From positions 1 to 11,357 of the forward strand of contig CAYFJO010000355.1 in NCBI GenBank assembly GCA_964343305.1: a stretch of DNA of 11,357 nt, in the 5' to 3' direction. Every line of letters begins with the position of its first letter. Position 1 is the first letter of the stretch. This document shows positions 6,091 to 11,357 of this stretch, piece by piece. Origin of the DNA: CAYFJO01 sp964343305 (GTDB lineage Bacteria > Planctomycetota > Planctomycetia > Pirellulales > Pirellulaceae). The position numbers were made by a program, and so were the translations under genes. Below the pieces are notes generated by a model, which saw only the letters and a program-made list of their open reading frames with translations, did no database searches and had not been told where the DNA came from.

Positions 6091-7017
6091 ATGTCGTGGA
6101 ATTACGCTGACTACGAATACGTTTTGTCGGCCGCGTTGCTGGTGATCGCCATGTTTGGCATGGGCACGACGGTCACGCCCCGCGATTTTGAACGTGTCGT
6201 TCGCGTGCCGCAAGGTATTTTGTTGATCGTGGTCATGCAAGCGTTGGTCTCGCCGCTGATCGCGATTGGCTTGGCGCGTGTCTTCCAATTATCAGATGGG
6301 GTCGCGGTCGGATTACTGTTGGTTGCCGCGCTGCCCGGCGGATTGTTTTCCAATTTCTTGACGTACTTGGGACGCGGAAATGTTGCGTTGTCCGTGTCAG
6401 CGACGGCGCTTTGTACGGCGGGTAGTCTGGTGACGACTTCGTTTATTCTGCGCGTTTACGGGGCGGCGCAACTGCCCGATGACTTCTCGATGCCAGTGAG
6501 TCGCATTTTGTTTGAAATCACGGTTTGTTTGTTGTTGCCTCTGCTGGCTGGCATGTGGATGCGACGGCGCTTGCCGGAGCACGTCGAGTGGACGAGTAAG
6601 TGGTGTATGAACATCAGCTTGGTTTTGTTGGGGCTGGTCGTCGCAGGGGCGTTGACAAGTGGCCGGTTGAAGTTATCTGCATATGGCTGGTCGGCACCGC
6701 TGGCCCTGCTCATTTTTGGGATCGCACTGGTTTACCTCTGCTGCATGGTTGGCAAGTTGATTCGGCTTCGGGACGACGACTCATTTACGGTGGCGATCGA
6801 AGTTAGCGTCCGCAACACGCATCTGGGCGTGCTGCTCAAAGCCAGCTTGTTTCCCGCGCAAGCAGGCACGTCGGACCCGATCGGCGACGGAGTATTGTAC
6901 GCGGTTCTTCTTTACGCGGGCATCTGCATCGGCATCGCCATTTCGGAAGTCATCGCCCATCGCCGCGGCTACGGGTTTTATGCACCAAAAGAGAAGGAAA
7001 GCGGCGATTCGCAATAG
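6091..7017 (+). CDS. Bile acid:sodium symporter (BASS) family transporter
   Basis: Inner-membrane secondary transporter of the BASS/ASBT-NTCP superfamily, 308 residues. About nine hydrophobic segments are visible, near 10-29, 42-64, 70-90, 97-121, 138-157, 171-190, 199-221, 236-254 and 266-287. Family landmarks are GMGTTVTPRDFERVVRVP (23-40), ALPGGLFSNFLTYLGRGN (80-97) followed by VALSVSATA (98-106), and EVSVRNTHLGVLL (237-249). The last block corresponds to EVGMQNSGLG in well-studied members, where Glu and Gln bind sodium. The Glu is kept (E237) but the Gln position is Arg (R241), so sodium coupling may be altered or absent. Bacterial homologues carry bile acids, pantothenate, pyruvate or other organic anions; the substrate here is unknown. 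The start is ATG 6091 with only a weak AGAAG site. The end overlaps the next ORF by 38 bp in another frame. Confidence 0.9.
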   Translation: MSWNYADYEYVLSAALLVIAMFGMGTTVTPRDFERVVRVPQGILLIVVMQALVSPLIAIGLARVFQLSDGVAVGLLLVAALPGGLFSNFLTYLGRGNVALSVSATALCTAGSLVTTSFILRVYGAAQLPDDFSMPVSRILFEITVCLLLPLLAGMWMRRRLPEHVEWTSKWCMNISLVLLGLVVAGALTSGRLKLSAYGWSAPLALLIFGIALVYLCCMVGKLIRLRDDDSFTVAIEVSVRNTHLGVLLKASLFPAQAGTSDPIGDGVLYAVLLYAGICIGIAISEVIAHRRGYGFYAPKEKESGDSQ

Positions 7018-8335
7018 CTGCCTCCCCAGGACTTGGTATCGGCTGCGTGCCCATCTGGTGCTGCCTGATCCGGATGGGGCCTGGTTTGGTCCGACGCATT
7101 TCAACACACGGCTTGGGCAGGACGCCTACCGAAGCCAGTGGGATTGGGGATTTCGCGATTATGCGGGCAGTTTGGTTTCCGATCACGTCGTCTGGCAGAC
7201 GCAATTTCCCACGAAGGAAGAAATGTTAGCTGGTGTGGTGAGACGCGTTGGTGGATTCAATCAAGCAATTAATCAAAATCCGCGCGCACGCGACCCGGAT
7301 GGCAAACAGCGATTCCTTAAGAACGATGAACTCAAGTCGCATCCATGGCAGTTCCGACTGTGGCCCAGCTACAACTTTCCCGTCGTGACCAATCCGGCAT
7401 ACGACTATTATCCGGCGGGCGCATATAAGCATCGTCACGAACTGGAGACAAACAAGTCGCCCATGCTGCGATCGCCTTACCAGCGCGGTGATATCTTCGT
7501 GCGGGATTTCGCTCACGCGTTCACCGTGGTTCGAAAACCGAGCTACGCGTGCATCCTGCACACGGGTCCGGTCGGAAGGCATACGCCCAATTCTGCTGTT
7601 TTCAAATTCTCTGGCCCGTACGGACTCGGAGGCGGTCAACTGTCGGCATTCTGGACCCCGCAGACCGGTTCGGTCATCCTCGGGCGACGCAGCGGAATGC
7701 ACTGGGACGACACGATCGACAAACTCGAACATTGGCAACTTTGGCCGATCCACGCAGTCAGTGGCACGCGACCCGACGGTGGCGTGTTCACGTCGGCTCG
7801 GATTCTCGAACCAGCGGTGGACTCATCGCTCGATGAACACGGCGGCCACGTCCGTGTCAGCGGTATCATGCAGCGCGAATGTCTAGGCCAGGGGAAGGTG
7901 TTGGAAGGCCGACTGATCTACGAACGCGAATTCACGATTCAGTCGGAGAGCCTTCGAGTAGAAACGATCATTCAAAGCAGCGGTCAAGATGTGATCGCCG
8001 AACTATACGAAACGCTGCCGGTGTTCCGTCGAGAACTTCGGAAGCAGAGTAAGTCGAAGCCGACGACGATCGAATTTAAAACCGGTGGAAAATTCAGCCC
8101 CGCGACCGCAGAATGGTGTGAACACGTAACAGCAATTCGCCTCCATCGCTTCGACGGTGCCGTCCTAATTACCTTCGATGAACCACGACGTATCCGCTTG
8201 TCGGATGAAGATTGGTCGGACACTTACATTAGCCGGGCATCGTGTCAAAACATTATGATCGACCTGCTTGGTGGAAAGATGCCGGTTGTACTTCGTCAAG
8301 CTGCTGTCAGCTACACCATCACATCGACCAACTAG
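6980..8335 (+). CDS. Hypothetical protein, probably the C-terminal part of a larger polysaccharide-lyase-like protein
   Basis: An open frame of 451 codons with normal codon use. I do not recognise the family with certainty. From about residue 30 the sequence is aromatic- and Gly-rich with beta character: PDGAWFGPTHFNTRLGQ (30-46), WDWGFRDYAGS (54-64), RLWPSYNFPVVTNPAYDYYPAG (126-147), SGPYGLGGGQLSAFWTPQTG (211-230), VILGRRSGMHWDD (232-244) and HWQLWPIHAVSGTRPDGGVFTS (251-272). This resembles the back half of heparinase II/III-like or other secreted polysaccharide-acting proteins. It lacks a signal peptide and begins abruptly against the end of the BASS gene, with the first ~28 residues basic and non-descript and no good ribosome binding site (GTG at 7058 is another start). 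A 5' deletion that removed the leader and N-terminal domain is the simplest explanation; translational coupling of an intact but short gene is the alternative. Confidence 0.65.
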   Translation: MHQKRRKAAIRNSCLPRTWYRLRAHLVLPDPDGAWFGPTHFNTRLGQDAYRSQWDWGFRDYAGSLVSDHVVWQTQFPTKEEMLAGVVRRVGGFNQAINQNPRARDPDGKQRFLKNDELKSHPWQFRLWPSYNFPVVTNPAYDYYPAGAYKHRHELETNKSPMLRSPYQRGDIFVRDFAHAFTVVRKPSYACILHTGPVGRHTPNSAVFKFSGPYGLGGGQLSAFWTPQTGSVILGRRSGMHWDDTIDKLEHWQLWPIHAVSGTRPDGGVFTSARILEPAVDSSLDEHGGHVRVSGIMQRECLGQGKVLEGRLIYEREFTIQSESLRVETIIQSSGQDVIAELYETLPVFRRELRKQSKSKPTTIEFKTGGKFSPATAEWCEHVTAIRLHRFDGAVLITFDEPRRIRLSDEDWSDTYISRASCQNIMIDLLGGKMPVVLRQAAVSYTITSTN

Positions 8336-8375
8336 AGAGATCGACCACCGCGGAGCAATCGAAAGCGGAGGCGAC

Positions 8376-9824
8376 TTATTGATCTGTCTCTTCGTCGAAA
8401 GTCTGGGCGCGAAACACCACTTTGTACTCGTGCTGAGGATCGCATTCGCGTGGATTTGGAACCAAAATGAAGTTCTCCGTGATTGTGGGTCTCAAATCAT
8501 ATCCTGCAATGATCGTTATGTTCTTTATCCGCCGCGGGAGAAAATGGACGATGGGTCTCCACCCGCGCTGCGATCCGTTGGTGTTGATCGGCTTGAATGA
8601 ATCGGCGGCACGTTGGGGATCGATTGTGAAAGAATAGACGCCATTGTTCTCAACTAATTGCTGCTCGTACGCTCGTGAGGCATCGGCCATGCGCGCTTCC
8701 CACTTTGGATCGCCATACAGAGCTACGACATCACGGTCATGCATCAAGCCTCGCTCGTCGCGTGTGCCTGTCGCGGAAAGCAGTTTATGGATCAAAGCGT
8801 GATGGTTCGCATGAAATGCTTCGACGAAAGTGTAACGACCAGGCTGCTCAACAAAATAGTCCAAGCACCCCCAGCCGGCGTAACCAAACCATGTGGGGAC
8901 GATGTAGCCGATCATCTGCTTCACGCCACAGCTGTTCATCCAGGCTAATGTCATCGCGTCAGAACCGTCGATGTGGCCCATCGAACAGTTGCCAATCGGT
9001 AAATAGACCTTCGGATTGGGCGAAGTGATTTCAAATCGTTTGCCTTGCAAATCCTCGCCGAACATTTGCCCGGCTTTGGAAACAAACTTGCCGTTGCGAT
9101 AGCGAAAGCCAATAATCCAACTTCGCTCGTCAGCATGGCCAGACGTAACAAACAGATCCGCCTTGTAGTCGGTTAGCGTTGCGGCCAACGCCTTCGTCGT
9201 GTCAGCAGGACCTTCGATTTGTTGAGGTTTGCCACCTGCTTCCTTTTTTACCTTCTTGTGTTTGACCAACTCGTCATACCACAAACCTTGCTGACACATT
9301 TCCAGCGCTACCTCGGTCCCTGACGCGACTTTGCGAATCACCAGCGGTTGGTCATGACGCGCAATCGCCAACGCGTTTCTTGCGTTATGGCCAGTGAGGA
9401 TCGCCCATAATGTGTCCGTGTACGGGTCTTCGTCTAGACGGCGAGTTAACTGATGGACACTGCGGACGAAATCGGCGTTCGATTCGTCCGGCTTTGCAAC
9501 AAAGCAAGTGTAACGCGGGTACTGCTCCTTCAAAGCTGGAAACGCCTGCTCCACTTCTTTGTCATAACGGATGATCTGACCGTTGTGTTTAGCCACCAGT
9601 GCATCGATGACCAATTTCCAATCGACATCGTTCAATGTGGTTTGGGAAACCACAATTGCATAGTCATCGTTGACTGACTTTTCAAAGTTCGCGGCAATGC
9701 CCGTCGAATTGAATGCAATCAAGAGCAATACAACGAATAGAGCTAATGAGGTTTCTTCAATGCGTCTCAAGTGTTTTTCCCTTTCATCGTTTCGTAACTG
9801 CACTCCAGCCGAACCACAAAACAT
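8376..9824 (-). CDS. Exported caspase-like (clan CD, peptidase C25-like) putative cysteine peptidase
   Basis: A 482-residue protein with a hydrophobic export signal (TSLALFVVLLLIAF, 25-38, then a likely Sec cleavage site near GIAA, 42-45). The mature part fits the caspase/gingipain plan: a beta strand leads to ADLFVTSGHADERSW (222-236, H230), another to KVYLPIGNCSMGHIDGSDA (272-290, C280), and VVALYGDPKW (366-375) resembles the GDP segment that closes many C25 domains. In clan CD peptidases a His after a strand and a Cys after the next form the catalytic dyad; H230/C280 would fill these places. The C-terminal ~100 residues (YSFTID to the end) look like a beta domain. The ATG at 9822-9824 has no Shine-Dalgarno, whereas TTG at 9768-9770 does and gives a tidier signal peptide, so the true start may be 9770. 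It lies 18 bp after the isomerase gene. The family call is inference from motifs. Confidence 0.72.
   Translation of the reverse strand: MFCGSAGVQLRNDEREKHLRRIEETSLALFVVLLLIAFNSTGIAANFEKSVNDDYAIVVSQTTLNDVDWKLVIDALVAKHNGQIIRYDKEVEQAFPALKEQYPRYTCFVAKPDESNADFVRSVHQLTRRLDEDPYTDTLWAILTGHNARNALAIARHDQPLVIRKVASGTEVALEMCQQGLWYDELVKHKKVKKEAGGKPQQIEGPADTTKALAATLTDYKADLFVTSGHADERSWIIGFRYRNGKFVSKAGQMFGEDLQGKRFEITSPNPKVYLPIGNCSMGHIDGSDAMTLAWMNSCGVKQMIGYIVPTWFGYAGWGCLDYFVEQPGRYTFVEAFHANHHALIHKLLSATGTRDERGLMHDRDVVALYGDPKWEARMADASRAYEQQLVENNGVYSFTIDPQRAADSFKPINTNGSQRGWRPIVHFLPRRIKNITIIAGYDLRPTITENFILVPNPRECDPQHEYKVVFRAQTFDEETDQ
9779..9784 (-). promoter_or_regulatory. Ribosome binding site favouring a TTG start for the caspase-like gene
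   Basis: On the minus strand AAAGGG lies 8 bases before TTG (9768-9770). Starting there gives a protein opening with M-RRIEETS followed directly by the hydrophobic core, a standard Sec signal peptide. The upstream ATG adds an 18-residue charged extension and has no such site. Confidence 0.5.
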
Positions 9825-9842
9825 GTTTTGCCAGATCGCTCG

Positions 9843-10769
9843 TTAGCCAAACGCTTTCCGAAGCATAGCGAGACTCTTGGGAATGGCAGTGTGATGATCT
9901 TCCTTGCCTTCAAATTCTAACGAGACATACCCGCCGTAATCGTGTTCGTGCAAAATCGAGGCAACGCGATCGTAGTCGATGTCGAGCGTATACCATGTGC
10001 CGCCACCAAAGTACGTTTTTGCCTGGACGAACACCGTTTTGGGTGCGATGACTTCGTACTGTTTGTATTGTGATTCGAGAAAGTTACCGGTGTCGAGCGT
10101 GACCTGTAACCAGGGTGAGTCAATCGCGCTGACAACTCGCATGACACCGTCCGCAGTGCGTCCCAGTCCCCAATGGTTCTCCAGCCCCAAGACGACACCG
10201 CATTCTTCCGCTTTTGTGAGGCATTGTTCAAACGAGTCAATCACCCATGTAAAACCGTCGTCGTCGGTGTAGCCTTCGAGTCGCGGTTCGATTCCTTTGT
10301 TCTTCATCAACTCGTCAAAGTTCTTGCTGGTGCCCCAACGTCCTGTGTTGACTCGGATCGTGGGGATTCCAAGTTTGTAGGCGAGTTCAATGCAGTGCTT
10401 CGTATGTTCGATGTTCTGTTGGCGGAATTCCTTTTTCGGCGAGACGAAACTCTGGTGAGTTGAAAATCCACACAGGTCGAGCCCATGACGAAATGCTCGT
10501 TGCTTCAGCATTTGCAAGTATGAGTTCGATGTGTCGTGCATTTGCACATGCAGAATCTCGACGCCGTCGAACCCCGCTTCCGCCGCCAGATCGATGCACT
10601 CTTCGATCTTCAATTTCGTATCTCTACGATACCGCCAGTATGAATAGGTCGAGACCGCGATTCGATTTGGGCGAGTTCGTTCGACAGTCGAATTGTCTTG
10701 TGCGAACGAAGACGTTGACAATGCGCCCGCGATCGAACTGGCGATAAAACTTCTGCGATTGATTTGCAT
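9843..10769 (-). CDS. Tat-exported sugar phosphate isomerase/epimerase-type TIM-barrel protein
   Basis: Member of the AP-endonuclease-2/xylose isomerase-like TIM-barrel superfamily, 308 residues from the chosen start. The N terminus MQINRRSFIASSIAGALSTS has a twin-arginine motif (R5 R6 S F) and a short hydrophobic stretch ending at FAQD, so export by Tat in folded form is expected. Barrel strands and metal-site residues seen: IAVSTYSYW (37-45), FDGVEILHVQMHD (67-79), LCGFSTHQSF (99-108), IPTIRVNTGRWG (135-146), VVLGLENHWG (192-201, E197), LQVTLDTGNF (221-230, D226), VFVQAKTYF (246-254) and YVSLEFEGKED (281-291, E285 and E287). Planctomycetes carry many such paralogues; the substrate is unknown. 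I chose ATG 10767-10769 over the upstream in-frame ATG at 10889 because it places the twin arginines at residues 5-6 and has AAGGTGA upstream. First gene of a two-gene operon with the caspase-like protein. Confidence 0.9.
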   Translation of the reverse strand: MQINRRSFIASSIAGALSTSSFAQDNSTVERTRPNRIAVSTYSYWRYRRDTKLKIEECIDLAAEAGFDGVEILHVQMHDTSNSYLQMLKQRAFRHGLDLCGFSTHQSFVSPKKEFRQQNIEHTKHCIELAYKLGIPTIRVNTGRWGTSKNFDELMKNKGIEPRLEGYTDDDGFTWVIDSFEQCLTKAEECGVVLGLENHWGLGRTADGVMRVVSAIDSPWLQVTLDTGNFLESQYKQYEVIAPKTVFVQAKTYFGGGTWYTLDIDYDRVASILHEHDYGGYVSLEFEGKEDHHTAIPKSLAMLRKAFG

Positions 10770-10779
10770 GCGATTGACT

Positions 10780-10786
10780 TCACCTT
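10780..10786 (-). promoter_or_regulatory. Ribosome binding site fixing the isomerase start
   Basis: On the minus strand AAGGTGA lies 10 bases before the ATG at 10767-10769. Together with the twin-arginine signal it supports this start over the ATG 40 codons upstream. Confidence 0.6.
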
Positions 10787-10898
10787 TTGGGAAATGGCAT
10801 ATACTCGCTCCAGCTATGTTATCATGATTGTCTTGAAAAACTACTGACCGCTTCATCGCAATGAAACCCGCCATCGCAACGGTTGCCAATCAAAAAAG

Positions 10899-10943
10899 CT
10901 GCTATTTAGGAGCAACGCAAAGGACGAAGTTTCCAAATAGCAG
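10899..10943. repeat. Interrupted inverted repeat in the isomerase/sulfatase divergent region
   Basis: CTGCTATTT (10899-10907) and AAATAGCAG (10935-10943) are exactly complementary. AGGA follows the left arm and TCC precedes the right one, adding three more pairs with a bulged A; about 20 bases lie between. It could be a regulator binding site (arms about 36 bases apart, centre to centre) or a leader hairpin. It sits 130 bp from the isomerase start and 118 bp from the sulfatase start. Confidence 0.45.
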
Positions 10944-11020
10944 TATGCGCGACAATTTCCAAGGTGGGACACCGACAATAACGGCAAGGTGGTTTGTCTG
11001 GGAAACTGAGTGCAATAAAG

Positions 11021-11047
11021 CGCAACTTTGGTTGCGGCCGCTGGCCG
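11021..11047 (+). other. Two overlapping small hairpins in the sulfatase leader
   Basis: CGCAAC (11021-11026), loop TTTG, GTTGCG (11031-11036) forms a 6-bp stem. CGGCC (11035-11039), loop GCT, GGCCG (11043-11047) forms a 5-bp stem that shares bases 11035-11036 with the first, so the two full stems cannot coexist. The second ends 3 bases before the AGGAG site. Short GC-rich stems are common by chance, so a regulatory role is only a possibility. Confidence 0.3.
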
Positions 11048-11050
11048 TTT

Positions 11051-11055
11051 AGGAG
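11051..11055 (+). promoter_or_regulatory. Ribosome binding site of the sulfatase gene
   Basis: AGGAG with 6 bases to the ATG at 11062 is well placed and supports the start chosen for the truncated sulfatase reading frame. Confidence 0.75.
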
Positions 11056-11061
11056 AACACC

Positions 11062-11357
11062 ATGAGAAGGACATTATTCACTCTAGCCTGCTGGTTGGTG
11101 CTGGCGCCGATCGCCACACAGAAAGACGTTTCGGCGGCGCCGAGTAAGACGCACCGGCCTAACATCCTGATCATCCTCACCGATGACATGGGTTATGGTG
11201 ATGTCGCCATCCTTAACCGCGATAGCAGAATCCCCACGCCTAACCTGGACCGGCTGGCAAGAGAAAGCCTGATTTTCACCGACGCCCATTCCTCGGGATC
11301 CTACTGCGTCCCCTCCCGCTACGGCCTGTTGACCGGCCGGTATATGTGGCGCACCCG
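11062..11357 (+). CDS. Sulfatase, formylglycine-dependent type I (N-terminal part, cut by the window end)
   Basis: Hydrolyses sulfate esters, in planctomycetes usually of algal or other sulfated polysaccharides, in the periplasm or outside the cell. The frame is open from ATG 11062 to the window end: 98 codons plus two bases. Residues 1-26 form a signal peptide (MRRTLFTLACWLVLAPIA, then a likely cleavage near SAA). The mature start RPNILIILTDDMGYGD (32-47) is the standard sulfatase opening, with metal ligands D41 and D42. TPNLDRLA (59-66) follows, then the active-site signature CVPSR (82-86), in which C82 would be converted to formylglycine, and LLTGRY (89-94). Full-length relatives have about 450-550 residues, so most of the gene lies outside. 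It is transcribed away from the isomerase operon. Four of the first 13 arginine codons are AGA or AGG, a weak hint of different codon use. Confidence 0.94.
   Translation, partial: MRRTLFTLACWLVLAPIATQKDVSAAPSKTHRPNILIILTDDMGYGDVAILNRDSRIPTPNLDRLARESLIFTDAHSSGSYCVPSRYGLLTGRYMWRT

Noticed and set aside
8336..8375. Two-way terminator in the 40-bp convergent gap between the truncated ORF and the caspase-like gene
   Set aside because: No inverted repeat of useful length and no T-tract on either strand.
10770..10889. Extending the isomerase start by 40 codons to the ATG at 10889
   Set aside because: It would bury the twin-arginine signal inside the protein, and the internal ATG has a Shine-Dalgarno site.
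10994..11022. TTGTCT with AATAAA as a promoter for the sulfatase gene
   Set aside because: The spacing is only 14 bases, and at 17 bases the -10 position reads AAAGCG.

Overview
The window looks like chromosomal DNA from a planctomycete (Pirellulales/Rhodopirellula-like). The signs are a small protein opening with the NPYESP N-terminal signature, an exported sulfatase with an intact formylglycine motif, a Tat-exported sugar phosphate isomerase/epimerase, a Gfo/Idh/MocA oxidoreductase, moderately high GC with large intergenic palindromes, and loosely packed short operons on both strands. This assignment is inference from gene content; no rRNA or other marker gene is present. I saw no tRNA, rRNA, CRISPR array, transposase or phage gene.

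Layout. (1) 1-1539, minus strand: a membrane-anchored SpoIIE/RsbU-type PP2C phosphatase followed by a small NPYESP protein. (2) 1540-1685: a divergent gap with a 17-bp-arm palindrome. (3) 1686-4573, plus strand: kdsB (CMP-Kdo synthetase), an SDR oxidoreductase, and an iron-ADH-family enzyme very like hydroxyacid-oxoacid transhydrogenase (ADHFE1/HOT). A second perfect palindrome overlaps the SDR stop codon. (4) 4574-4831: a convergent gap of 258 bp with a third, nested palindrome and a short tandem repeat. (5) 4832-5842, minus strand: a Gfo/Idh/MocA oxidoreductase. It diverges across a 248-bp gap (AT-rich around 5925-5965, no convincing promoter) from (6) 6091-8335, plus strand: a bile acid:sodium symporter (BASS) family transporter overlapping a 451-codon ORF that looks like the C-terminal part of a larger protein. 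(7) 8376-10769, minus strand: a Tat-exported TIM-barrel isomerase/epimerase followed by an exported caspase-like (clan CD, C25-like) putative cysteine peptidase. (8) 10770-11061: a 292-bp divergent gap with a broken inverted repeat. (9) 11062 to the window end, plus strand: the N-terminal 98 codons of a sulfatase.

How the genes may work together. kdsB indicates a Kdo-containing lipopolysaccharide. Its tight 12-bp spacing to the SDR suggests cotranscription, while the palindrome before the transhydrogenase may partly uncouple that gene. The isomerase, peptidase and sulfatase are all predicted to be exported, which fits planctomycete use of sulfated or otherwise complex polysaccharides, but no single pathway can be proven. 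The best candidates for new biology are the caspase-like exported protein, the BASS transporter with an Arg where a sodium ligand normally sits, the kdsB/SDR/HOT cluster, and the intergenic palindromes.
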